NCBI RefSeq assembly: GCF_011603255.1
Contig: NZ_JAANCM010000002.1
Span: 62,001-126,000 of the forward strand
Direction of reading: 5' to 3'
Length of the DNA stretch: 64,000 nt
DNA from: Ferranicluibacter rubi
Lineage (GTDB): Bacteria; Pseudomonadota; Alphaproteobacteria; Rhizobiales; Rhizobiaceae
The notes beneath the pieces were generated by a model. It was not told the DNA's origin. It searched no databases and saw only the letters and a list, made by a program, of their open reading frames with translations. Each line of letters starts with the position of its first letter. Position 1 is the first letter of the stretch. Both the position numbers and the translations under genes were made by a program. This document shows, one piece after another, positions 1-10,612 of this stretch.

Positions 1-133
1 CGGTCTGCCCGTTCCACCGCGCCACGCGCGCAAGCCCGTGCGCGATGTCGGAAAGCTCGACATCGAGCGGCGAGGGGTCGAGCAAATCCAGCCGCCGGCC
101 GGAAAGCATGCGCTGCCAAGCCCGTGGCGACAT
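1..133 (-). CDS. HD-family phosphohydrolase (YfbR-like), N-terminal fragment
   Basis: Only the first 44 codons are inside the window; the gene runs off the left edge. The visible peptide begins MSPRAWQRMLSGRRLDLLDP and continues into a segment with IAHGLARVARW, which resembles the start of the HD-domain hydrolases commonly found next to ygfZ in rhizobia. The HD motif itself is outside the window. The ATG overlaps the ygfZ stop codon in a TGATG arrangement (131-135), so translation is probably coupled. The family call is by recognition of the N-terminus and gene context only. Confidence 0.6.
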   Translation of the reverse strand, partial: MSPRAWQRMLSGRRLDLLDPSPLDVELSDIAHGLARVARWNGQT

Positions 134-987
134 CAGGCGCCAGCCTCGGACGTTTCGGTGTTGGGGGAGGGCACGGGAAAGGCGAGCCCGGTCCAGGCGG
201 GCAACGCCAGCGCCACCTTGACGTCGCCCGCCAGGATGTCCGTCTGGCTTGCCAGCGCGTCGCCCGCCTTGTCGATCCGCACGATCGCAAGTCCCGAGCG
301 CCCGGCCACGCTGCCGAGCGTGCCGATCGGCTTGCCGCCAGCCGTGATCGCCGTACCGGACGCCGGCAGGTCGGACATGCCCTCGACCGTCACGACCCGC
401 CGCCGCGCCGTGCCGCGGTGCTGCATGCGGGAGACGACTTCCTGCCCGACATAGCAGCCCTTGCGGAACGACAGCCCGCCATTCCTGTCGAGAAGGATGT
501 CGTGGGGAAAGGCATCCTGCAACGCATAGTCGGCGCCGGACACCGCAATGCCGCCCGCGATCCGCGCGTCATCCACACGTCCCTCGGTGTCCGCGATACC
601 CTTGGTGCCATAGACCCGGTAGGCTGGAGCGCCCGACGTTGCAAAGCGCACGTCGAGCAGCGCGCCCTCGACCGCATCGAACGACACGGCGACATTGATC
701 TCGGTGTCCAGAGCGAGCGTGATGGGCGCGCGGAGCTTGTAGAGCGTCAGCCGCTTCAGGAGGGCAGGCGCTTGCTCGGCGCCGGTCTCCAGCCGCAGGC
801 CTGTTTCCGTCCGGCTCACCAGAAAATCGAACAGGATCTTGCCTTGTGGCGTCAGCAGCGCGCCGGGGCGCACCTCGTCCGCGGTCAGCTGGATGACATC
901 GGTGGTGATCAGCGCCTGCAGAAATTCGACCGCCGTCTCTCCGGAAACGGTGACGAGGGCGCGATCGGGGACAGCGAAGAGAGACAT
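133..987 (-). CDS. ygfZ: YgfZ/GcvT-domain folate-binding protein
   Basis: A 284-residue protein of the YgfZ family, a cytosolic tetrahydrofolate-binding relative of GcvT that supports maintenance or repair of Fe-S enzymes such as MiaB. The family signature K-G-C-Y-V-G-Q-E is at residues 176-183 and is followed by the usual basic stretch. An upstream in-frame ATG at 1071 is possible, but the conserved family sequence begins MSLFAVPDRALV, so I place the start at 987. The stop overlaps the start of the downstream HD hydrolase gene. The folate role is family knowledge, not visible here. Confidence 0.9.
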   Translation of the reverse strand: MSLFAVPDRALVTVSGETAVEFLQALITTDVIQLTADEVRPGALLTPQGKILFDFLVSRTETGLRLETGAEQAPALLKRLTLYKLRAPITLALDTEINVAVSFDAVEGALLDVRFATSGAPAYRVYGTKGIADTEGRVDDARIAGGIAVSGADYALQDAFPHDILLDRNGGLSFRKGCYVGQEVVSRMQHRGTARRRVVTVEGMSDLPASGTAITAGGKPIGTLGSVAGRSGLAIVRIDKAGDALASQTDILAGDVKVALALPAWTGLAFPVPSPNTETSEAGA

Positions 988-1178
988 GATCGATCCTGAA
1001 AGGGCTGACACGCCCGGCAAATGCAAAATGAGACGCGTCCCCGCTGCGAACGCTGATCTGCGCACTCTCACACAATCCTAGAAATTGGAATGGCAGGAGA
1101 TACACGACGGATCGCTAAAAGGTAGGCTCTCGCCCGGCGCCCTGCAAGCGTTTGCCGGTCCTCACACGCCATCCGGCG

Positions 1179-1979
1179 TCAGTCGCCGCCGATGAAGAAC
1201 TTCCATTGCCCATCGGGCGTGATGCCGATGCGATAGAAGTTGTAGCTGCCGAATTCCTGCATGGACGCGACGTCGCCGGCCGTGACGAGGCGCATCAGGT
1301 CCACCTTTTCCGGCGGCGTCAGGCTGTCGAGAGACTTGGCGGCGAAATAGGGCCAGACATACATTTCGTCCGGCGTCCCCTTGTCGATCACGGTAAAGCC
1401 GGTGGAGAGCACGTCGAGCATGATGGCGAGAATTTCGAGCCCGTCTGCATCGCCCGAAAGACCCTTCACGGCGGCGACGGGATCGGTTTCCTCCTCGCTG
1501 TCGCCGATGGCGGTTGCCGTCTCGCCCTTGCCGAGCAGCGGGCGCAGGCGCTCGATATCGCCGGAGGCGGCAGCCTCGACGATCAGCTCGCGCATCCGGG
1601 CGACGGGCTTCGGGATCTTCGAAATATCGGTCAGCACTTCGACGGGCCCGTCGTCCGCCTCTGCGGCCGGCGTCTTGCCTGGATGCTGCCCTGGCGTCTG
1701 ATCGTCGGTCTTGCCCTGCCGCGGCTGCGCCGTCGGCTTGTTCACCAGCGGGTCGGGCATGGGGATGGCACCGGGCGCGCTCGGAGAAACAGAGTCGTCC
1801 TTGCTTGGCTCGACGGGTGCATCCGGCTCTTCCGCTGCCGCATCACTCGGAATCGTGCGTAGCTGGCTCAGAGCGAAGGCCGGTGCTGCGGGCACGAGGC
1901 ATGTCGAGGCAAGAAGGGCGGTGAACGCAAGCGCACCAAGAAGAGCGGATGGAGTCCGGCTATTCGACGAACGTGTCAT
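1179..1979 (-). CDS. Secreted hypothetical protein with Pro/Asp-rich linker
   Basis: I do not recognise a named family. The 266-residue product starts MTRSSNSRTPS, followed by a hydrophobic stretch and an Ala-rich cleavage region near residues 30-37, consistent with a Sec signal peptide. Residues about 40-115 are low-complexity (Pro, Asp, Glu, Lys, Thr). The C-terminal half is more globular and ends in a segment rich in aromatics (YNFYRIGITPDGQWKFFIGG). A longer reading from 2075 would put unrelated residues before the signal, so 1979 is preferred. Probably a periplasmic or cell-surface protein of unknown function. Confidence 0.75.
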   Translation of the reverse strand: MTRSSNSRTPSALLGALAFTALLASTCLVPAAPAFALSQLRTIPSDAAAEEPDAPVEPSKDDSVSPSAPGAIPMPDPLVNKPTAQPRQGKTDDQTPGQHPGKTPAAEADDGPVEVLTDISKIPKPVARMRELIVEAAASGDIERLRPLLGKGETATAIGDSEEETDPVAAVKGLSGDADGLEILAIMLDVLSTGFTVIDKGTPDEMYVWPYFAAKSLDSLTPPEKVDLMRLVTAGDVASMQEFGSYNFYRIGITPDGQWKFFIGGD

Positions 1980-2037
1980 GGCACTCTCGTTACTGGTGGA
2001 GCGTCCGCAAGGGGACGGGGTCCGGATCGGGCAGCCG

Positions 2038-2364
2038 CTATTGAAGCGAACGCTGCGGGGAAAACTCGCCGGCAAGCATGCGCTCGCGAAGCGAATTCAG
2101 CATGGCCTCGGCACTGTCCTCGCCATGCAGGCGGATCGTCTCGCGCATGGCGAGCGCGATGGCGGCATCGGCGATGATCTCCGGCTCGATTCCATCGGCC
2201 ATGCCATCTGCCCAAGCTTCGTTCTGATGTTCCAGCGCCGCCTGCATCTTCTCGTGGACGATCATGTCGTCTATCTCGTTGAGGCTCTGTTCCATCGACC
2301 GTTCCATGCAATTATACGCTTTCACATCACGCCGCATCGGAATCGCGGCGGCACTTGTTACCAT
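2038..2364 (-). CDS. Small acidic hypothetical protein
   Basis: A 108-residue reading frame without a signal peptide or membrane segment. The main body is helical and acidic (IDDMIVHEKMQAALEH..., then EPEIIADAAIALAMRETIRLHGED). The start is uncertain: 2364 is the longest version. ATG codons at 2307 and 2295 are attractive because the conserved-looking part starts near MEQSLNEIDD and a GGAACGG sequence precedes the last one. The 3' end lies upstream of the secreted hypothetical at 1179-1979 on the same strand, so the two may be co-transcribed. No function can be assigned. Confidence 0.6.
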   Translation of the reverse strand: MVTSAAAIPMRRDVKAYNCMERSMEQSLNEIDDMIVHEKMQAALEHQNEAWADGMADGIEPEIIADAAIALAMRETIRLHGEDSAEAMLNSLRERMLAGEFSPQRSLQ

Positions 2365-2432
2365 GGTCTTAACAAGACTAGCAGTCTTTTACCGAAACGA
2401 CACGGCCCGTTCGAAAAAAGGTTAACGGAGCC

Positions 2433-2873
2433 CTAATTTCCGAACCGCGAGACGATTTCGGCGGCCAGTGTTGCCCCTTCGTCACGGTAACGCTGGTCGG
2501 CCAGCACGGCGCTCGGCGTACAGCTTGTATAGACCGAGGCGAAACTGCGATAGCCCCTGTTGAAGGCGGCGGTCAGCCGCGCCTTGCGATCCGGCTCCGC
2601 GCCGGCCTCCCGGTCGATCAGCGCCTGCATGTCGGCGCGCCATTCCCCGGCCTTCGCGTCCGCGCAGAGCGTCCGCAGATAGGTGACGGACCCCACGATC
2701 TCCGCCATCCGCAGAAGCCTTGCGTCATAAGGTGCGGGCTTTGCCGCATGCGCATCGGCACTGGCTGCAGGCGGGCGTTCCGTAACCGGCTGCGCTTGGG
2801 CTGAGGACAGCGGCAGGCCGAGCACAAGGAGAAGGCCGGCAAGGGCAGGGCGCAGGGGAATCTTGAAGGTCAT
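2433..2873 (-). CDS. TIGR02301-family exported protein
   Basis: A 146-residue protein with a clear Sec signal peptide (MTFKIPLRPALAGLLLVLGL, Ala-Gln-Ala cleavage near residue 27) and a helical mature domain containing VGSVTYLRTLC and a second Cys in VYTSCTPSAV. This matches my memory of the uncharacterised TIGR02301 family of rhizobial secreted proteins. The two conserved Cys could form a periplasmic disulfide; that is inference. A longer reading from 2957 exists, but the signal peptide fixes the start at 2873. It follows a Nudix gene on the same strand after about 50 bases. Confidence 0.75.
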   Translation of the reverse strand: MTFKIPLRPALAGLLLVLGLPLSSAQAQPVTERPPAASADAHAAKPAPYDARLLRMAEIVGSVTYLRTLCADAKAGEWRADMQALIDREAGAEPDRKARLTAAFNRGYRSFASVYTSCTPSAVLADQRYRDEGATLAAEIVSRFGN

Positions 2874-2923
2874 GCCGGCGAAAATGCCCGTTTCCGTCGA
2901 TTTCGCAAGTCCCGGCTTCCCCA

Positions 2924-3349
2924 TCATGCCCTCGTGGTTTCCAGCCGGGCGATGCAATCGCGCACGCTCGGCGGGGCTGGCAGGTCGGCGATTTCGGCGG
3001 CGGTGTACCAGCCAAGGCTTGCGGCATCGTCTCCGGCGACCGCTTCGGCCTCGATATCCGCCTCGACGCGGAACACCGAGAGGAAGAAATGCCGCCCGCC
3101 TGCGCCATCCGCTGTGTCCACCGGCAGGTCGTAGTTTGCGAAGAGCACCGGCACTGAGCCCGTGATGCCGGTCTCCTCGAACAATTCCCGCACCGCCGTT
3201 TCCGCCGGCGTCTCGCCCGGCTCCGCCCGCCCGCCGGGAAAGGCGAACATGTCGGCAGACGGCGGCTTGGAACGGCGCACGAGCAGGTAGCGACCGTTGC
3301 GCACCACGATGGCGGAAGAGGCGAGGGCAGGCGGCGGAGAGGCAGTCAT
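2924..3349 (-). CDS. Nudix hydrolase
   Basis: A 141-residue single-domain Nudix protein that should hydrolyse a nucleoside-diphosphate-linked substrate. The complete Nudix box (G-x5-E-x7-R-E-L-F-E-E-T-G-I) occupies residues 40-62, with the catalytic glutamates at 58 and 59. The segment FAFPGGRAEPGE just before it is typical of ADP-ribose pyrophosphatase or MutT-like members. The substrate cannot be read from sequence. It is divergent from the SRAP gene and lies upstream of the TIGR02301 gene on the same strand, possibly in one transcript. Confidence 0.9.
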   Translation of the reverse strand: MTASPPPALASSAIVVRNGRYLLVRRSKPPSADMFAFPGGRAEPGETPAETAVRELFEETGITGSVPVLFANYDLPVDTADGAGGRHFFLSVFRVEADIEAEAVAGDDAASLGWYTAAEIADLPAPPSVRDCIARLETTRA

Positions 3350-3465
3350 GGCGGTTCCGTTATGGCGTTGCGGACGAATCGATCCTACATCAGGCCGAGG
3401 GGCGAGCGCGATCGAATGCAGGCCGTGACGCCCCGAGAGTTCGGCGAGGACAGGGGATCGACATC

Positions 3466-4266
3466 ATGTGCGGACGCTATGCTCTGACGGTCAAGCCCGA
3501 GGGACTGGAGGAGGCGCTGGCCGTCATCGACGCCGGTGATTTCCCGCCGCGCTACAATATCGCGCCGACGCAGCCGATCATCGTCGTCACCGCCGCCGAC
3601 CGCACCGATCCGCGCAGCAACACCCCGCCGCGCCGGACCGCGCTCGTGCGCTGGGGCTTCCTGCCGGGCTGGGTCAAGGACCCGAACGATTTCCCGCTGC
3701 TCCTGAACGCGCGCGCCGAGACGGCCATCGAGAAGGCCTCGTTCCGCGCAGCCATGCGTCACCGTCGCGTGCTCGTGCCCGCATCGGGTTTCTACGAGTG
3801 GCGGCGCCATCCCAAGGAAAGCGGCCTTCCATCGCAAGCCTACTGGATAAGGCCGAAATCCGGCGGCATCGTCGCCTTCGGCGGCCTGATGGAAACCTGG
3901 GCCTCTGCCGATGGCTCCGAGATGGACACGGGCGCGATTCTCACGACCCGCGCCAATGCGGCGATGGCCTTCATCCACGATCGCATGCCGGTGATCATCC
4001 GGCCCGAAGACTTCTCCCGTTGGCTCGATTGCAAGACGCAGGAGCCGCGAGACGTCGCCGATCTGATGGTGCCGGCCGATGACGACCTGTTCGATTTCGT
4101 GCCGGTCTCCGACGCGGTCAACAAGGTCGCCAATACGACGCCGGATATCCAGACGCCTGTCAGTGTTACCGAGTCAGCGCATGCGTCGACCAAACCAGGC
4201 AGGAACAAGCCTGCACCCGCAGGGCCGCCAGACGATGGCGACGGCCCTCAGCTCTCGCTGTTCTGA
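3466..4266 (+). CDS. SRAP / HMCES-type abasic-site DNA-protein crosslinker (YedK family)
   Basis: A 266-residue SOS-response-associated peptidase. Proteins of this family bind abasic sites in single-stranded DNA and form a thiazolidine crosslink through the N-terminal Cys. The key residues are present: Cys2 (MCGRYAL), Asn81 (LLNARAET), Glu111 (SGFYEW) and His171 (IHDRMP). The C-terminal 45 residues are a low-complexity Pro/Ala/Asp tail ending in GPQLSLF, which resembles a sliding-clamp-binding QLSLF-type peptide; that reading is inference. The start is fixed because Met must be removed to expose Cys2. No LexA box was recognised upstream. Confidence 0.93.
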   Translation: MCGRYALTVKPEGLEEALAVIDAGDFPPRYNIAPTQPIIVVTAADRTDPRSNTPPRRTALVRWGFLPGWVKDPNDFPLLLNARAETAIEKASFRAAMRHRRVLVPASGFYEWRRHPKESGLPSQAYWIRPKSGGIVAFGGLMETWASADGSEMDTGAILTTRANAAMAFIHDRMPVIIRPEDFSRWLDCKTQEPRDVADLMVPADDDLFDFVPVSDAVNKVANTTPDIQTPVSVTESAHASTKPGRNKPAPAGPPDDGDGPQLSLF

Positions 4267-4303
4267 TCACGCGGTCGCGGGCGAGCCCTGCCGTGCCGAG
4301 CGA

Positions 4304-4480
4304 TCAGTGCTCGCGCCAGTCGCGAATGCGATCGGCAACCTTTGCCGGCTGCGCCGCTGCCTTGGGCTTCTGGTGCAGCGCTGCGGCAGCTACGGCCTTC
4401 AGGCCCAGCGGGCGGTAGCGGTCGATCAGCGTTTCGTTCTTGGCAGCGGCTTCAGTCGTGTCCGTCTTGCGTTCCGTCAT
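4304..4480 (-). CDS. Small basic hypothetical protein, 58 residues
   Basis: A 58-residue protein (MTERKTDTTEAAAKNETLID... ending RIRDWREH), soluble, Lys/Ala-rich and without cysteines. It has a strong ribosome binding site: on the minus strand AGGAGAG precedes the ATG by a few bases. Similar short proteins with an LIDRYRPLGLKAVAAA core occur in rhizobia as far as I recall, but no function is known to me. It is convergent with the SRAP gene, with 37 bases between the stops. Longer readings upstream run through the GC-rich tandem repeat and are not credible. Confidence 0.65.
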   Translation of the reverse strand: MTERKTDTTEAAAKNETLIDRYRPLGLKAVAAAALHQKPKAAAQPAKVADRIRDWREH

Positions 4481-5047
4481 GTCACTCTCTCCTGATAATG
4501 ATTCCGTCCCGGGTCGGGTCCTGCTTGGATGAAACCGTCGCTTAACGATCACAACCTGCAGTACCTCGTTCGTTCCCGGAGAACCGAGCTTTTCGCGTTG
4601 TCCCCGCAAGCTCGAATCTCCCGAAATTCTGCGGCTTTCAAACGTTTCAATCATGACAAATTCATGTCCATCCTGCGAGCTTTTTGCGAGCAAAAACATG
4701 CTGCAATGCAACCGGATGGATGCTGCGATGCGGCGAGTTTGTCGGTTTGATATGACCCCTCGGCCCAACGGGCGGACCCCCTTGACCCAAGGGGTGGGCC
4801 CCTTGACCCCAGGCGCGACCCCCCTTGACCCAAGGGGTGGGAACAGCGATAAAGCCGCCATGAAAACGGACACCTGCATTTTCTGCGGCTCGATTATTCG
4901 CTAGCGCTTGCCGCTGGCCCTTTCCGTTTCGTCTCCTTACCCAAGACCAAGATGACAACGCGAAGGCCGGCAGGCCGGCGCGCGTGATTTGCGGCGGCCA
5001 TTCGCTGGATCGACCGTTCGGGACAAACGACAAGGGAGACGATACGC
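4481..5047. other. Intergenic region with tandem hairpin repeat
   Basis: This 567-base interval separates the small protein gene from cysS. Its main content is the tandem repeat at 4755-4841. Both strands have open frames through it (for example 4653-4904 plus), but these are dominated by repeat translation and lack family resemblance, so I do not call them genes. The cysS start is preceded by a GGGAG-type ribosome binding site. The cysS promoter should lie here but I could not fix it. Confidence 0.6.
4755..4841. repeat. Four tandem ~22-bp GC-rich units with hairpin core
   Basis: Four consecutive units of about 22 bp. Units 2 (4777-4798) and 4 (4820-4841) are identical over 22 bases. Unit 3 (4799-4819) and unit 1 (4755-4776) are diverged. 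The perfect units contain the self-complementary core CCCCTTGACCCAAGGGG, with 7-bp arms and a 3-base loop. Both strands could therefore form a series of short stable hairpins. Confidence 0.85.
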
Positions 5048-6505
5048 ATGACGGACGTGCCGGCACTGAGGCTCTACAATACGCTGACGCGCGAAAAGGC
5101 CGATTTCGCGCCGATCGATGCTGCCAATGTCCGCCTCTATGTCTGCGGCCCGACCGTCTACGACTTCGCGCATATCGGCAATGCGCGCCCGGTCATCGTG
5201 TTCGACGTCCTCTTCCGCCTGCTGCGCCATCTCTATGGCGCGCCGAACGTCACCTATGTCCGCAACATTACCGACGTGGACGACAAGATCAACGCGCGCG
5301 CGCTGCGCGACTTCCCGGATCTGCCGTTGAACGAGGCGATCCGCGCCGTCACGGAGAAGACCGAGACGCAGTTCCGGGACGATGCGCGCGCGCTCGGTTC
5401 GCTGGAGCCGACCGTCCAGCCCCGCGCCACGGAGAACATCGCCGAGATGATCACGATCATCGAGGCCCTGATCGCGCGCGGGCACGCCTATGTCGCGGCT
5501 GGCGAGGTGCTGTTCGACACGACCTCGATGGCCGATTACGGCGCGCTCTCGCATCGCAATCTCGACGAGCAGCAGGCCGGCGCCCGCATCGCCGTCGATG
5601 CGCACAAGAAGAGCCCTGGCGATTTCGTGTTGTGGAAGCTGTCCTCCGACAACGAACCCGGTTGGGACAGCCCCTGGGGCCGCGGCCGTCCGGGCTGGCA
5701 CATCGAATGCTCCGCCATGAGCCACCGCTATCTCGGCGAAACCTTCGACATCCACGGCGGCGGCCTCGACCTCATCTTCCCGCACCACGAGAACGAGATC
5801 GCCCAGTCGCGCTGCGCTCACGGCACGAAAAATATGGCCAACGTCTGGATGCACAATGGCTTCGTGCAGATCGAAGGCCGCAAGATGTCGAAGTCGGACG
5901 GCAACTTCGTCACCATCCACGACCTGCTGCACACAGAAAACTTCGGTGGCCGGAAGTGGCCGGGCGAGGTCCTGCGCCTCGCCATGCTGATGACGCAGTA
6001 TCGCCAACCGATCGATTTCAGTCTCAAACGGCTGGAGGAGGCACAAGGCATCGTGCGCCGCTGGGCCGACGCCAAGGTTCGGGTCGCCGCTCTTCTGGCT
6101 GAAAGCTCGGAAGTGCCCGCTTGGATCCTGCCGCAGGACAGCCCGATCCTCGACGATCTCAACCTCTATCCCGTCATCACCGGCATGAACCAGCTCGCGA
6201 CCGACGCGGTGAAGGGCGATCCGGCTGCTGCTGCCGCTTTCCTCGGGCTACTGGATCTGATGGGTTTCGAGGCGATCGAGCATCTCAGCCAGCAGGCGAC
6301 GGATCTGGACCTCAGCCTTGCCGACGAGGACAAATGGGCCGGCGTGACGCAACGGATCGAGGAACGGCTGGCGCTCCTGAAGGCCCGGAACTTCACTGAC
6401 GCCGACCGCATCCGGGATGAACTTCTTACTGAAGGCATCCAGCTGAAGGACGGCAAGGACCCGCAGACCGGCGAGCGGGTGACGACTTGGGAGGTCAAGC
6501 GCTAG
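5048..6505 (+). CDS. cysS: Cysteinyl-tRNA synthetase
   Basis: A 485-residue class I aminoacyl-tRNA synthetase that charges tRNA-Cys. The HIGH-type motif is HIGN at residues 42-45, KMSKS is at 279-283, and Zn ligands are visible as Cys33, Cys221 (HIECSAM) and the HHENE segment. The C-terminal helical domain carries [12 protein letters not shown], typical of the family. The length is slightly above the E. coli enzyme (461 residues), as in other alphaproteobacteria. It is followed after two bases by a short hairpin, then by the GFA gene cluster on the same strand. Confidence 0.97.
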   Translation: MTDVPALRLYNTLTREKADFAPIDAANVRLYVCGPTVYDFAHIGNARPVIVFDVLFRLLRHLYGAPNVTYVRNITDVDDKINARALRDFPDLPLNEAIRAVTEKTETQFRDDARALGSLEPTVQPRATENIAEMITIIEALIARGHAYVAAGEVLFDTTSMADYGALSHRNLDEQQAGARIAVDAHKKSPGDFVLWKLSSDNEPGWDSPWGRGRPGWHIECSAMSHRYLGETFDIHGGGLDLIFPHHENEIAQSRCAHGTKNMANVWMHNGFVQIEGRKMSKSDGNFVTIHDLLHTENFGGRKWPGEVLRLAMLMTQYRQPIDFSLKRLEEAQGIVRRWADAKVRVAALLAESSEVPAWILPQDSPILDDLNLYPVITGMNQLATDAVKGDPAAAAAFLGLLDLMGFEAIEHLSQQATDLDLSLADEDKWAGVTQRIEERLALLKARNFTDADRIRDELLTEGIQLKDGKDPQTGERVTTWEVKR

Positions 6506-6506
6506 A

Positions 6507-6522
6507 GGCTGCGGGAGCAGCC
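6507..6522 (+). terminator. Hairpin after cysS
   Basis: GGCTGC-GGGA-GCAGCC forms a perfect 6-bp stem starting one base after the cysS stop. The following TTGCGTTG is only weakly T-rich, so this may be a weak intrinsic terminator or an mRNA 3'-end stabiliser. Confidence 0.4.
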
Positions 6523-6624
6523 TTGCGTTGAGCGCTCGATCGGCATGGAATGCGGAATGGGTGGAATCGCCGGATCGGCCGGCGAGACGCGACAATGGAC
6601 GTTGAGTTGCGGGAGGAGAATGCG

Positions 6625-6740
6625 ATGATCTGTCCGTTCATGCGATACATGCGCACGAAGACTCAGAGTGTGAGCGACCGGCGTTACACCTTTGACGCAT
6701 CAGGTCTTTCCAGCATTCCATACCAGAAGAGGACCGCATC

Positions 6741-6744
<4 letters not shown>
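6625..6744 (+). CDS. Candidate 39-residue leader ORF coupled to gfa
   Basis: A short frame starting MICPFMRYMRTKTQSV and ending QKRTAS. It has a near-perfect ribosome binding site (GGGAGGAG, 6611-6618) six bases before the ATG. Its stop overlaps the ATG of the downstream GFA gene in ATGA form, the same coupling used by the next two gene junctions. The peptide is basic, with one Cys and no membrane segment. I do not recognise it. It could be a real small protein, a leader peptide that drives GFA translation, or chance. Evidence is limited to the RBS and the overlap. Confidence 0.4.
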
Positions 6745-8688
<1,944 letters not shown>

Positions 8689-8691
8689 CCC

Positions 8692-10308
8692 ATGAGACGC
8701 GAGCGCATCTTTCTCTTCGACACCACGCTGCGCGACGGCCAGCAGACGCCCGGCGTCGATTTTTCCGTCGAGGACAAGATCGCGATCGCCTCTATGCTCG
8801 ACGATTTCGGCATCGACTATGTCGAGGGCGGCTATCCCGGGGCAAACCCGACCGATACCGCCTTCTTCGCCAAACGCCGCACCCGCAACGCCCGCTTCGT
8901 TGCCTTCGGCATGACCAAGCGCACCGGCGTGTCCGCCGCCAACGATCCGGGCCTTGCGGGTCTGCTGCAGTCGGCCAGCGACACGATCTGTCTCGTGGCG
9001 AAGAGTTGGGATTATCACGTCGCGGTCGCGCTCGGCTGCACCAACGAGGAAAACCTCGAAAACATCGCGGCTTCCGTGGAAGCCGTCGTGATGAGCGGCC
9101 GCGAGGCCATGGTCGATTGCGAGCACTTCTTCGACGGCTACAAGGCCAACCCCGACTACGCGCTCGCCTGCGCCAAGGCCGCTTCTGATGCCGGCGCACG
9201 CTGGGTCGTGCTCTGCGACACCAATGGCGGCACGCAGCCGGAGGAAATTCGCACGATCGTCGCCTCCGTCATCGCCGCCGGCATCCCCGGCGACCGTCTC
9301 GGCATCCACGCGCACAACGACACGGGCCAAGCGGTGGCCAATTCGCTGGCCGCGGTCGAGGCCGGCGTTCGCCAGATCCAGGGCACGCTGAACGGCATCG
9401 GCGAACGCTGCGGCAATGCCAACCTCGTCACCCTCATCCCGACGCTTGCGCTGAAGGATGTCTATGCCAGCCGCTTCGAAACGGCCATCGACACCGACAG
9501 GCTGCAGGAACTGACGAAGCTCTCCCACGCCTTCGACGAGCTGCTGAACCGCTCGCCCGACCACCAGATGCCCTATGTCGGCGCCTCCGCCTTCGCCACC
9601 AAAGCGGGTATCCATGCCTCCGCACTGCTCAAGGACCCGCGCACCTATGAGCATGTAACGCCGGAGAGCGTCGGCAATCTGCGCAAGGTCATGGTGTCGG
9701 ACCAGGGCGGCAAGGCCAATTTCATCAATGCCTTGAAGCGTCGCGGCATCGTGGTCGGCAAGGACGATCCGCGCCTCGACAGACTGATCACCATCGTCAA
9801 GGAACGCGAGGCGACGGGCTATGCCTATGAAGGCGCCGATGCGAGCTTCGCCATCCTCGCCCGCCGCATCCTTGCCTACGTCCCCGATTTCTTTCATGTC
9901 GAAAGTTTCCGGGTCATGGTCGAGCGCCGCTTCGACGCCAACGGCCAGCTGAAGACCGTGTCGGAAGCCGTCGTCCGCGTTCTGATCGACGGCGAGGAAA
10001 CCCTCTCCGTCGCTGAAGGTCACGGCCCGGTCAACGCGCTCGATCTCGCCCTACGCAAGGATCTCGGCAAGTATCAGCACGAAATCGCCGATCTCGAACT
10101 CGCGGACTACAAGGTCCGCATCCTCAACGGCGGCACGGAGGCCATCACCCGCGTCCTCATCGAATCCACCGACGCCACCGGCGCCCGCTGGTGGACCGTC
10201 GGCGTCTCCGACAACATCATAGACGCTTCGTTTCAGGCTTTGATGGACAGCATCGTGTTCAAGCTGCTGAAGAACCGCGACGGCGCGGTGGCGGCTGCGG
10301 CGGAGTAG
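8692..10308 (+). CDS. cimA: (R)-citramalate synthase
   Basis: A 538-residue enzyme of the LeuA/homocitrate synthase superfamily. Citramalate synthase condenses pyruvate and acetyl-CoA to give (R)-citramalate, an alternative entry to isoleucine synthesis. Visible features: the catalytic DTTLRDGQQTPG motif at residues 10-21, metal ligands in HAHNDTGQAVANSL, the NGIGERCGNANL loop, and a C-terminal LeuA-type allosteric domain. The long single-gene form with FDTTLRDGQQTPGV matches the CimA subgroup rather than LeuA. The stop is one base from the convergent parE stop. Isoleucine feedback is expected from the C-terminal domain. Confidence 0.9.
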   Translation: MRRERIFLFDTTLRDGQQTPGVDFSVEDKIAIASMLDDFGIDYVEGGYPGANPTDTAFFAKRRTRNARFVAFGMTKRTGVSAANDPGLAGLLQSASDTICLVAKSWDYHVAVALGCTNEENLENIAASVEAVVMSGREAMVDCEHFFDGYKANPDYALACAKAASDAGARWVVLCDTNGGTQPEEIRTIVASVIAAGIPGDRLGIHAHNDTGQAVANSLAAVEAGVRQIQGTLNGIGERCGNANLVTLIPTLALKDVYASRFETAIDTDRLQELTKLSHAFDELLNRSPDHQMPYVGASAFATKAGIHASALLKDPRTYEHVTPESVGNLRKVMVSDQGGKANFINALKRRGIVVGKDDPRLDRLITIVKEREATGYAYEGADASFAILARRILAYVPDFFHVESFRVMVERRFDANGQLKTVSEAVVRVLIDGEETLSVAEGHGPVNALDLALRKDLGKYQHEIADLELADYKVRILNGGTEAITRVLIESTDATGARWWTVGVSDNIIDASFQALMDSIVFKLLKNRDGAVAAAAE

Positions 10309-10309
10309 A

Positions 10310-10612
10310 TCAGTCTGCGGAAACGCGAAGATCGCGGCCGCGATGAAATATGCGAATGATGGTCACTTGCTCGTCCTTCACCTGAAAGACGATGCTTGCC
10401 CGGCGGCGAAAACCGACGACACGGAGTCCAGGTCTAAGGTCTTCTCTTGAGAAACCACGCTGTGGAAACAGTGCAAAGCCTAGGCAATGGCGATGAATGT
10501 CACTCACATACTTGAAGGCAACGGCATATCCGGCTCGGGGTGCAAGGTAGTCGAAGAGTTCCGTCAGATCGGCGTTGGCTTCCGGCGTGAACTGGACAGG
10601 CAGATCGCTCAC
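10310..10612 (-). CDS. parE: ParE/RelE-type toxin
   Basis: A 100-residue toxin of the ParE/RelE superfamily. It shows the usual N-terminal helices (FTPEANADLTELFDYLA), a central basic loop (GLRVVGFRRRASIVFQ) and the C-terminal strand IIRIFHRGRDL, where the HxGRD segment is typical of ParE. ParE members inhibit DNA gyrase, but RelE-like activity cannot be excluded by sequence. The gene starts four bases inside the antitoxin gene (ATGA) and is convergent with cimA. The reading frame looks intact. Confidence 0.88.
   Translation of the reverse strand: MSDLPVQFTPEANADLTELFDYLAPRAGYAVAFKYVSDIHRHCLGFALFPQRGFSREDLRPGLRVVGFRRRASIVFQVKDEQVTIIRIFHRGRDLRVSAD

Noticed and set aside
4304-4879. Long minus-strand frame (191 codons) extending the small protein gene
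   Set aside because: The extension reads through the tandem repeat; the strong AGGAGAG site places the start at 4480.
4653-4904. 83-codon frame with CxxC pairs upstream of cysS
   Set aside because: Most of its C-terminal half is translation of the GC-rich tandem repeat, there is no clear ribosome binding site, and no family resemblance.
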